The notes beneath the pieces are model-generated. The model saw nothing but the letters and a program-made list of their open reading frames with translations. It had not been told where the DNA came from and ran no database searches. Below, one piece after another: positions 26,391 to 32,278 of a stretch of 32,278 bases of DNA. Position 1 is the stretch's first letter; each line of letters begins with the position of its first letter. Origin of the DNA: Planktotalea frisia (GTDB lineage: Bacteria > Pseudomonadota > Alphaproteobacteria > Rhodobacterales > Rhodobacteraceae); NCBI RefSeq assembly GCF_001890925.1, contig NZ_MLCB01000151.1:1-32278 (forward strand). Direction: 5' to 3'. Made by a program: the position numbers and the translations under genes.

Positions 26391-27589
26391 CGCTTGATCA
26401 AGCTCCACTGTGTGACGGGCATAAGCGGACGCCATCCCGTGAGCGAACCAACGGGTTCCGCTCGGTTCACCTGTAGTTTCACCAATTGTCCGCCATGTTT
26501 CTTGTGCAAACCGATCAGCACCGCTTCGCTTTCCAACGTGACGGCATTCGCGACCAAACGCCCCAAAGGACGCAGCGCCTCCCACGCAGCCTCAAACGTC
26601 GCATCCGACAGGCCACCGCCTATGAACACAGCATCAGGCGCGGCCAAACCGCTCAAAGCCTCGGGCACTTTGCCGTCGATCAACTCTAACTTAGGCGCCC
26701 CGAGCGCGAGTGCATTCGCCGCTGCCATCGCCCGCCTGTCCGCACGCGGCTCAATCCCGATCGCGCGGGCATAGCGCGCAGCGCGCATCCATTCGACAGC
26801 GACCGATCCGCAGCCTGTGCCAATGTCCCAAAGTAACGCCCCACGCATCGGCATAAGCTTGGCCAAAGTCGCCGCGCGAACCTCTTGCTTTGTCATCGTT
26901 CCATCACTTTGAAACAACTCATCCGCGAGGCCCGGCACACGCGGCAAAAGCGCCGCATCAGGCCCAGCAATACACTCAACAGCCATGGTGTTGAACGCAG
27001 GCACCTCGTGCGCCCAATCACTGGCAATCCCGTCAAAGCGCTGCTCGTCCTTGCCACCCATGGCCGCCAAAACAGTCATCTTACTCTGCCCGAACCCGCG
27101 CTCGGTCAAGAAAGCAGCAATCTGTGCGGGCGTCTCAGCACCGGTCGTCAAAATCAACAACCGAATATCGGGCTGAATGTAAGCGATCATTTGCTCCACC
27201 GGGCGACCATGCACCGTCAGCGTTTCCACATCCGGCATAGACCAACCCATGCGCGCGCCAGCCAGTTGAAACGCGCTCAACTGTGGGTGATAGGTAATCT
27301 CGCTTGGATCAATCGCACGACCAATTCGCGCGCCGACGGAAAACCACAAAGGATCGCCAGTTGCCAAGACAACAACGCGCTTGCCGCGATAGCTTTGCAA
27401 CACACCAATCAAAGCATCAAACGGTGACGGCCAAGCAACGCGCTGTGCCACGACGCTCTCGCTCAAGCGATGATGGCGATCACCGCCGATGATGATCTCA
27501 GCGGCCTCGACAACAGCGCGTGTGGCAGGGACCAAACCGTCCATCCCGTCTTCACCTATCCCGACGATATGAAGCCAAGGCTCAGACAT
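26387..27589 (-). CDS. cobL: Precorrin-6Y C5,15-methyltransferase, decarboxylating (CobL, CbiE-CbiT fusion)
   Basis: CobL methylates C5 and C15 and removes the C12 acetate carboxyl group. The 400-residue protein joins a CbiE-type methylase (about 1-205; VGIGEDG at 9-15, LATGDPLWFSVG at 75-86) to a CbiT-type domain (about 220-400; SAM motif LLWDIGTGCGSVAVEW, 252-267). The ATG at 27589 is preceded by AGAGGA at good spacing. Upstream, between it and cobH, lies a GC-rich intergenic element whose end provides the leader. It overlaps cobI by 4 bases. Confidence 0.95.
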   Translation of the reverse strand: MSEPWLHIVGIGEDGMDGLVPATRAVVEAAEIIIGGDRHHRLSESVVAQRVAWPSPFDALIGVLQSYRGKRVVVLATGDPLWFSVGARIGRAIDPSEITYHPQLSAFQLAGARMGWSMPDVETLTVHGRPVEQMIAYIQPDIRLLILTTGAETPAQIAAFLTERGFGQSKMTVLAAMGGKDEQRFDGIASDWAHEVPAFNTMAVECIAGPDAALLPRVPGLADELFQSDGTMTKQEVRAATLAKLMPMRGALLWDIGTGCGSVAVEWMRAARYARAIGIEPRADRRAMAAANALALGAPKLELIDGKVPEALSGLAAPDAVFIGGGLSDATFEAAWEALRPLGRLVANAVTLESEAVLIGLHKKHGGQLVKLQVNRAEPVGSLTGWRPLMPVTQWSLIKR

Positions 27590-27604
27590 GATCTTCCTCT
27601 CTTT

Positions 27605-27646
27605 CAAAATATCCCCGCCGGAGGCATCCGATTTTTCTAGAAAAAT
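27605..27646 (-). repeat. Intergenic palindromic element between cobH and cobL
   Basis: It has two parts. A perfect 16-base palindrome, ATTTTTCTAGAAAAAT (27631-27646), is followed on the minus strand by CGGATGCCTCCGGCGGGG and ATATTTTG. From memory, CCTCCGGCGGGGATATTT is common between genes in Rhodobacterales; only one copy is seen in this window, so the repeat status depends on recall. Confidence 0.55.
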
Positions 27647-27649
27647 TGC

Positions 27650-28285
27650 TCATCGTTCTTCGGGCAGCCCAGCCGCTAAAGCATTGACCGCAGCAGAGGC
27701 AATCGCGGAGCCTCCACGACGACCCCGCAAAGCGATAAACTCACAGCCTCTCGAACGCGCGGCTAATTCTGCTTTGCTCTCAGCAGCTCCCACAAAACCA
27801 ACAGGGAAGCCAAGGATCACCGCAGGCTTGGGTGCGCCCGCATCAATCATTTCTAGCAAATGAAACAGCGCCGTCGGCGCATTGCCCACAGCCACAACCG
27901 CACCTTCCAAATGAGGTTCCCACAACTCAACAGCCGCAGCCGAGCGCGTGTTGCCAATCGCTTTGGCATGATCAGGTGTGCGCGGATCGTTGAGGGTGAC
28001 AATCACTTGATTATCGCTCGGCAAATAGCGCCGAATGATACCGGCACCAACCATTTCGCAATCACACAGCACTGGTGCGCCCGCTTTCAACGCACGATGT
28101 CCCGCCAGATAAGCGCCTTGCGAATAGGCAATCCTATCGGCAACTTCGACCATCCCGCAAGCATGGATCAAACGCACAGCTAGGCTCTGCATGCCAGTGT
28201 CAAAGCGATCCAAATTCGCCTCAGCCCGGACAGTTGCAAAGCTTTGACGATAAATCTCTGCTGGATCGCGTTCGTAAGGTCTCAC
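27650..28285 (-). CDS. cobH: Precorrin-8X methylmutase (CobH/CbiC)
   Basis: CobH moves a methyl group from C11 to C12, turning precorrin-8X into hydrogenobyrinic acid. The 211 residues match the family: IYRQSFATVRAEANL at the start, the catalytic histidine H41 in LIHACGM, VLCDCEMVGAGI, GNAPTALFHLLEMI and ILGFPVGFVGAAESK, with a late G-R-R-G-G-S segment. The start overlaps the cbiX stop by 4 bases (28282-28285). A 60-base gap with the palindromic element follows it. Confidence 0.96.
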   Translation of the reverse strand: MRPYERDPAEIYRQSFATVRAEANLDRFDTGMQSLAVRLIHACGMVEVADRIAYSQGAYLAGHRALKAGAPVLCDCEMVGAGIIRRYLPSDNQVIVTLNDPRTPDHAKAIGNTRSAAAVELWEPHLEGAVVAVGNAPTALFHLLEMIDAGAPKPAVILGFPVGFVGAAESKAELAARSRGCEFIALRGRRGGSAIASAAVNALAAGLPEER

Positions 28286-29475
28286 GAACGTTTCCGCGCG
28301 CTTTCTGGACCGTGCGGGTGCTTGGCATGCGGGTATTCCGCGTGATGGTGGTGATCATGGTCATGATCATGCCCGTGGTGATGGAGATGCGCATGATCAT
28401 CTTGCATCTTCAAACGGCACATGCCGGTACAAAACGTATCGCACAGTTTGCAATCAGCCACATTCGAGCCCGGTGCAGAAGCGCCCTGCCCTTCCACATG
28501 ATGGTGATGGCTTTCTTGTACCGCGCCTACTTCATTCTCGAACCCTAAAACCTGCGTGCGGTATTTGCACATTACGCATGTGGGCGGCGGAACAGAGGCA
28601 AACGCGGGATGCGCGCGGTCTTCGGGTTTGATGTGGTGATGCTCGCCATTGTCGAACGCCAGAACCTGCTCGCGAAACGCACAAATTCCACAGTTGGGCG
28701 GTGGCACAGCGCCAAGTTGTTCGCTCACGCGTTCTGCAAAGGTCTCTAGAACTTTTGGGTGATCCCCTAAATAGCCCGCTTTAACGAAGGTAATCTCAGG
28801 ATGCTCGGCAGCCACTTGGTCCGTAAAGCCATAGATACGGTCAATCAAAATACCGCTGAACAGGAAATACGGGAAAACAATGATCCGTTTGTAGCCCAGC
28901 TTGGAGGCATGTTGCAGGCAAGGCTCTACCAGCGGGAAGGTCACACCCGAATAGCCGACTTCTAGCCAGCCAAAACCTATGCCCTCTTGCAGCATGCGCG
29001 CGATCTTGGCGACGTTGCCGTTGGCATCAGGGTCAGACGCGCCGCGCCCGATCACGACGAGGCAGGTGTCTTGCAAAGCAACTTCGCCGTGCTGCGCATT
29101 CGCGCTCTCAACCGCTTCGCGGATACGGCCACCAGCGGCGGCAACCATCTTGGGATCAACGCCAAGCTCCCGGCCGTAGGACACTTCAATCCCGTGCTTG
29201 GCCGCATATGTGTTCAGCACTGTGGGGATGTCATTCTTGGAATGCATCGCCGCGAACAGCATTCCCGGCACCGCTAAAATCTTGTCACAGCCAGCTTCGC
29301 GCAGCTTATCGAGACCATCACGGATCACAGGGTTAGCGAACTCAAGATAGCCGTATTCCATCTGCCAATCACTTGGGAGCAAGGGCGGCAATTTTTCTGC
29401 CAATGTCGAAAATTCATCCACTGCGGACTGGCTACGCGAGCCATGGCCACAAATCATCACGCCGATCTTGCTCAT
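28282..29475 (-). CDS. cbiX: Sirohydrochlorin cobaltochelatase CbiX with Cys/His-rich C-terminal tail
   Basis: CbiX inserts cobalt into sirohydrochlorin, the first committed step of the cobalt-early B12 route. With the ATG at 29475 (GGAGG 10 bases upstream) it has 397 residues. The two-domain chelatase covers about 1-255: active-site H11 in CGHGSR, and GRGASDPDAN (144-153) in the second half. The tail carries two related units, PPPNCGICAFREQVLAF (258-274) and PPPTCVMCKYRTQVLGF (296-312), each followed by a His cluster. A C-x2-C-x3-C-x3-C set (342-353) and a tail with about 16 histidines (361-388) follow. These probably hold an Fe-S cluster and store or deliver cobalt. It overlaps cobH by 4 bases. 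Confidence 0.93.
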   Translation of the reverse strand: MSKIGVMICGHGSRSQSAVDEFSTLAEKLPPLLPSDWQMEYGYLEFANPVIRDGLDKLREAGCDKILAVPGMLFAAMHSKNDIPTVLNTYAAKHGIEVSYGRELGVDPKMVAAAGGRIREAVESANAQHGEVALQDTCLVVIGRGASDPDANGNVAKIARMLQEGIGFGWLEVGYSGVTFPLVEPCLQHASKLGYKRIIVFPYFLFSGILIDRIYGFTDQVAAEHPEITFVKAGYLGDHPKVLETFAERVSEQLGAVPPPNCGICAFREQVLAFDNGEHHHIKPEDRAHPAFASVPPPTCVMCKYRTQVLGFENEVGAVQESHHHHVEGQGASAPGSNVADCKLCDTFCTGMCRLKMQDDHAHLHHHGHDHDHDHHHHAEYPHAKHPHGPESARKRS

Positions 29476-29480
29476 TGCTC

Positions 29481-29702
29481 TCAAGCCTCCTGCAATTCTT
29501 CTTCGTGCTCAGCGTCGTCATCGACACTGGCCTCTTCTTTCTTGCCCTTCGCGGCCGCCAAAGCACCCAGCGCAATGGCTGCGCCAATTGCAGCAGCGCC
29601 AAGCCAATGGCCGTGCCCTGCGACTTCAGCCAAATGACCCACATGCGCGACAGCCGCATTTGCCCAAAGCAAGGCGGTCAAAGATATCAAAGTGAGCTTC
29701 AT
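29481..29702 (-). CDS. Small His-rich membrane protein heading the cobalamin operon
   Basis: This 73-residue protein has a signal peptide or first helix (MKLTLISLTALLWANAAVA), a short His-rich linker (HVGHLAEVAGHGHW), one membrane helix (about 34-49) and a highly acidic, His-containing tail (EEASVDDDAEHEEELQEA). I think it is the family now called DUF6732, but I am not certain. It ends 5 bases before the cbiX start and is probably the first gene of the operon. The His motif resembles those of HupE/UreJ and Cbt-type metal transport proteins, so a part in cobalt uptake is plausible but unproven. Confidence 0.75.
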   Translation of the reverse strand: MKLTLISLTALLWANAAVAHVGHLAEVAGHGHWLGAAAIGAAIALGALAAAKGKKEEASVDDDAEHEEELQEA

Positions 29703-29742
29703 CAGGCATCTCCGTGTTTTATTCGCGCCGAAACAGGAGAGT

Positions 29743-29862
29743 GCGCGAGCCATAGGTTCGCATCAACCACTGACGTGTTCGCCCCCTATTTGGGTCAACG
29801 TCTACGTCACACCTGTCCGGCCCCTTGGGCGTTGTCAGTCGTGCTTATAGGGGCGCTCGCGC
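29743..29862 (-). promoter_or_regulatory. Candidate structured leader of the cobalamin operon
   Basis: Upstream of the small His-rich gene, 29743-29750 (GCGCGAGC) is an exact inverted match of 29855-29862. 29780-29789 pairs with 29847-29855 with one extra base. 29769-29774 (ACTGAC) pairs with 29834-29839 and would cross the second helix as a pseudoknot. A small GCCC/GGGC hairpin lies at 29820-29830. I do not find the conserved B12 box or GCCACTG of the cobalamin riboswitch. It may be a regulatory RNA or simply GC-rich DNA. Confidence 0.4.
29798..29807. promoter_or_regulatory. Possible regulator-binding site with ACGT-N2-ACGT core
   Basis: ACGTCTACGT lies about 95 bases upstream of the operon's first ATG, inside TCAACGTCTACGTCAC. 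The spacing of two ACGT units matches the core I recall for MerR-family regulators such as LiuR and FadP in proteobacteria. Flanking symmetry is only partial, so this is a weak candidate. Confidence 0.3.
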
Positions 29863-29895
29863 GGCCTTTCAAACGGATTCGCGCCTCAATAGGGC

Positions 29896-30414
29896 TTAGC
29901 TGCGACGTCGCTCGAACCAACGCTCAGGCGTTGCAACCCCGTCTATCACATCATGGGTGTCGTGGGTGTGTTGAAACGGTGTACGCGCCAACAAAGAAAG
30001 GGCGCGTTTGTTGTCTGCATGGGTGATTGCAACGATGCGTGCGATCTTGGTTTGCGTGAAAAGCCATGCGCAAACCATCTCGACTGCCTCAAATCCAATG
30101 CTTTGGCGTTGAACATCGCGGGCCAAGGTAATCCCCAGTTCCGCTTCGCTTTCATCCTCTGCAATATGCACACCGATATCACCGACAAGCGTATCCCCTT
30201 CGCGCAGAGCGATGCCCAGCTGCGTCCACTTACCCGCGCTGAGCAAAGGCACATTTTGCATGTGAGCGAGAAAACCCATAGCTTCCGCCTCGTCCATCGC
30301 GTCCCAGCCTTGAAACTTGGCGACTTCGGGGTCACCGCGATAAGCACGAAACGACGCAACATCCTGTTTGGAGAGGCGGCGAAGGGTTAGGCGATCCGAC
30401 TGTGCGAGCATCAT
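29896..30414 (-). CDS. GNAT family N-acetyltransferase (RimJ/RimL-like)
   Basis: The 172 residues follow the acetyltransf_3 pattern: the start LAQSDRLTLRRLSKQDVASF, GDIGVH in beta-4, ELGITLARDVQRQSIGFEA (acetyl-CoA loop, in which the usual Q/R-x-x-G-x-G/A appears as RQSIGFEA) and a C-terminal IARIVAITHADNKRALSLL with the conserved N-x-x-A. Such enzymes acetylate amines or N-terminal residues; the substrate is unknown. An alternative start is the second Met at 30411. It ends about 34 bases before the structured cob leader and may share transcripts with it. Confidence 0.88.
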   Translation of the reverse strand: MMLAQSDRLTLRRLSKQDVASFRAYRGDPEVAKFQGWDAMDEAEAMGFLAHMQNVPLLSAGKWTQLGIALREGDTLVGDIGVHIAEDESEAELGITLARDVQRQSIGFEAVEMVCAWLFTQTKIARIVAITHADNKRALSLLARTPFQHTHDTHDVIDGVATPERWFERRRS

Positions 30415-30533
30415 TTTTCTGCGTCCTTAAAATACCTGTGCACCCTCGCACGATCTCTGCGCGCTGGTCGCTCTATGTGCGCAATCCCAAGTGATCTACA
30501 TCCACCCTAACGAAATCGCGAAGGACGAATGAT

Positions 30534-31508
30534 ATGGGTTTGCTTATCGACGGAGTATGGCACGATCAGTGGTATGACACAAAAGCATCTGGTGGTGCAT
30601 TCGTGCGCTCAACTGCGAAGTTTCGTAATTGGATCACCAAAGATGGTAGCGCTGGCCCTTCTGGCGAAGCCGGCTTTCCAGCGGAACTTGGTCGTTACCA
30701 CCTCTACGTCAGCCACGCCTGCCCTTGGGCGCATCGCGCATTGATCTTTCGCGCGCTGAAAGGGCTGAATGATCATATCAGCGTTTCTGTTGTGCATCCC
30801 GACATGCTCTCTGATGGTTGGACGTTTGAAACTGATGAGCACGGTGCGACGGGTGACACGCTCTATGGCCTGCCCTTCGCACGCGATATCTACATCAAAG
30901 CGGACCCCGAGATTTCTGGCCGTGTGACCGTTCCGATCCTATGGGATAAACAGCGCGAGACTGTTGTGTCTAACGAATCCTCCGAGATTATCCGCATGTT
31001 TAACTCTGCGTTTGACGCGTTGACGGGCAACACCGCTGATTACTGGCCCGAGGAGATGCGCCAGAGCATCGAGGAGGTCAACGCCCGCATCTACGACACC
31101 ATCAACAATGGCGTCTACAAGTCCGGTTTCGCCACCACGCAAGCCGCCTATGACGCCGCTGTTGGCCCCTTGTTTGATAGTCTTGAGTGGGTGGAACAAA
31201 TCCTCAGCGAAAATCGCTACTTGATGGGCGATGTTCTGACAGAGGCGGATTGGCGGTTGTTCACCACCCTCGTGCGCTTTGATCCGGTCTATCACTTGCA
31301 CTTCAAATGTAACCGCAAGCGGATCGTCGATTATCCAAATCTATGGGCACACACACGCGAGCTATACCAAGTGCCGGGCGTCGCAGAGACGGTGAACATG
31401 CAGCACATCGTGCGCCATTATCACTATTCTCACGAGACAATAAACCCGAACAGGATTATCCCGACGAACCCCGTGCTCGACTTCCTAGAACCACACGGGC
31501 GCGGTTAA
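30534..31508 (+). CDS. Glutathionyl-hydroquinone reductase (YqjG/ECM4-type glutathione S-transferase)
   Basis: These Xi-class glutathione transferases reduce glutathionyl-hydroquinones. The 324-residue length matches YqjG. The catalytic cysteine is C63 in SHACPWAHR, the diagnostic motif, followed by SVVHPDM, GRVTVPILWDKQ and VSNESSEIIRMFN. The C-terminal helical domain includes YLMGDVLTEADWRLFTTLVRFDPVYHLHFKCN. AAGGA lies 8 bases before the ATG. It is divergent from the GNAT gene and overlaps the response regulator tail-to-tail by 4 bases. Confidence 0.95.
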   Translation: MGLLIDGVWHDQWYDTKASGGAFVRSTAKFRNWITKDGSAGPSGEAGFPAELGRYHLYVSHACPWAHRALIFRALKGLNDHISVSVVHPDMLSDGWTFETDEHGATGDTLYGLPFARDIYIKADPEISGRVTVPILWDKQRETVVSNESSEIIRMFNSAFDALTGNTADYWPEEMRQSIEEVNARIYDTINNGVYKSGFATTQAAYDAAVGPLFDSLEWVEQILSENRYLMGDVLTEADWRLFTTLVRFDPVYHLHFKCNRKRIVDYPNLWAHTRELYQVPGVAETVNMQHIVRHYHYSHETINPNRIIPTNPVLDFLEPHGRG

Positions 31509-31867
31509 TCCCCACTCGCGTAATGCTGAACCATCGTCGCCAGATCTTCTGGCGGAGTTGCGCTTTGCACGAAGGCACAGGCGTTTGAGCTAAGCTGAAA
31601 AATCGATCCATCGGAAAAGAATGATGTGTTGGTCACAAAGATGATGCGCGATTCTGGTCTGCGGTAACTGGCGTAATCTGCAATCGCTAAAGCCTGACCA
31701 TCTGCCAAAATCAAATCCAGAATGATCATGTCGAAATCCTGCGCGCTCAGAGCTGCGAAAGCCTGTGTTTGGCTTGAAGCAAGGGTGACGTTCATTCCGC
31801 GACGTTCCAAGCAGGCTTTCCAGAGTCCTCCCAGATCGGGCTGACTTTCGACAATGAGCACTTCCAT
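31505..31867 (-). CDS. Single-domain response regulator with altered receiver pocket
   Basis: The 120 residues form one CheY-like receiver domain with no output domain. The phosphate-accepting aspartate is present (D51 in MIILDL), as is T79 (IIFVTNT). Two usual pocket residues differ: the first Asp pair is E7-S8 (VLIVESQPD), and the conserved Lys near 102 is Ser (FVQSATPPEDL). It may be phosphorylated poorly or act independently of phosphorylation. The start at 31867 fits the natural start of a receiver domain, but no clear ribosome binding site is seen and an IS256-type element begins within about 60 bases upstream. No histidine kinase is nearby. Confidence 0.85.
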   Translation of the reverse strand: MEVLIVESQPDLGGLWKACLERRGMNVTLASSQTQAFAALSAQDFDMIILDLILADGQALAIADYASYRRPESRIIFVTNTSFFSDGSIFQLSSNACAFVQSATPPEDLATMVQHYASGD

Positions 31868-31896
31868 TCTGATGTACCGTTTTTTAAGAGAGTTAT

Positions 31897-31902
31897 TGTC
31901 AA
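31897..31902 (-). promoter_or_regulatory. Possible outward -35 element at the end of the insertion sequence
   Basis: TTGACA reads on the minus strand towards the response regulator, 30 bases before its ATG. IS256-type elements are known to form hybrid promoters with an outward -35 in their ends. No convincing -10 follows at normal spacing, so this is weak. Confidence 0.25.
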
Positions 31903-31925
31903 ATCTGGTGTTTGAGGATTGTTGG

Positions 31926-32278
31926 TCATGCAGCGATCTGGTCAGGTTTGGGTGTTTCCATTCCATCTTTGAACGTGACGCCTGTGATGACTTTGGCGAG
32001 GTAGTCAAAGCCGCGTAACTTCCTCCAGTTTTGTTCAGCGCATTGTCCGAGCTTGAACATCATGTGTAGCATGCCATCGCGTGAGAGGCAGCCCTTCGAG
32101 CGTTTGGTACGGTGGCGGATCGTAGCAAACGCGGATTCAATCGGATTGCTGGTGCGGATGCTCTGCCAATGTTGGGCTGGGAAGTCGAAGAATGCCATGA
32201 GCTCGGTCCGGTCTTTTTGCAAGCACAGCGTCGCCTTTGGGTACTTGGCCTCGTAGGTTTTGATAAACAGATCGAAGG
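31926..32278 (-). CDS. IS256-family transposase, C-terminal part (continues beyond the window)
   Basis: The open frame enters from the right edge and ends at 31926, giving the last 117 residues. The sequence FDLFIKTYEAKYPKATLCL, then FFDFPAQHWQSIRTSNPIES and TIRHRTKRSKGCLS, is the C-terminal core of IS256-type (MULE-like) transposases. NPIESAF holds the third catalytic acid of the DDE triad, and the frame appears intact. The TTG at 32222 seen as a possible start is internal. The element's end should lie between about 31870 and 31925; I could not identify its inverted repeat without the other end. Confidence 0.9.
   Translation of the reverse strand, partial: FDLFIKTYEAKYPKATLCLQKDRTELMAFFDFPAQHWQSIRTSNPIESAFATIRHRTKRSKGCLSRDGMLHMMFKLGQCAEQNWRKLRGFDYLAKVITGVTFKDGMETPKPDQIAA

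Noticed and set aside
29703-29895. Classical cobalamin riboswitch upstream of the cob operon
   Set aside because: Neither the B12 box (AGYCMGGAGACCTGCC type) nor the GCCACTG and GGGAA elements can be read on the minus strand; a partial match around GGCCGGACAGG is too poor.

Overview
The window is chromosomal DNA of an alphaproteobacterium, most probably a marine member of the Rhodobacterales (Roseobacter group). The evidence is the gene order rpoZ - rsh - DUF2062 - pdxJ - acpS - lepB - rnc - era - DUF1491 - recO, the def-def-def-fmt cluster, a cobalamin cluster with a cbiG-cobJ fusion, and an intergenic element of a type I recall from this order. About 32 kb are almost fully coding; no gene-free stretch exceeds 300 bases. 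Many neighbouring genes overlap by 4 bases (ATGA or GTGA), suggesting translationally coupled operons.

Layout. (1) Positions 1-2432 are accessory DNA: a three-gene cassette, DUF3489 - DUF2924 - large serine recombinase, pointing at the 3' end of a tRNA-Gln gene (2603-2677, minus strand). (2) At 2741-6332 are a BON-MscS channel (minus), rpe and a META-domain lipoprotein candidate (plus), then recO and DUF1491 (minus). (3) At 6329-13907 on the minus strand is the housekeeping run from rpoZ to recO: stringent response, vitamin B6, acyl-carrier-protein activation, signal peptidase, RNase III and Era, with a LysE-type exporter inserted between pdxJ and acpS. (4) At 13999-18472 are folK (minus) and, on the plus strand, a NYN-domain protein, ispH, DUF3429, a methyltransferase, rnhA and a TRIC-type membrane protein. 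(5) At 18477-21135 on the minus strand, three peptide deformylase paralogues precede fmt and a small membrane protein; the third deformylase has lost catalytic residues. (6) At 21234-23064 on the plus strand are a PatB/MalY-type aminotransferase and an unrecognised secreted protein. (7) At 23071-29702 on the minus strand is a cobalamin operon in the order small His-rich membrane protein, cbiX, cobH, cobL, cobI, cbiG-cobJ, cobM. It has a leader with several long complementary segments but no recognisable B12 riboswitch. (8) At 29896-32278 are a GNAT acetyltransferase, a glutathionyl-hydroquinone reductase, a divergent single-domain response regulator, and the 3' part of an IS256-family transposase that almost abuts the regulator's start and runs off the window.

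The most interesting material is the cobalamin locus (structured leader, metal-binding tail on CbiX, hallmarks of the cobalt-early route in a lineage usually described with aerobic gene names), the degenerate deformylase inside the def-fmt operon, and the recombinase cassette next to the tRNA. No CRISPR array, rRNA or plasmid origin was seen. All functional calls rest on motif reading; no database search was run.
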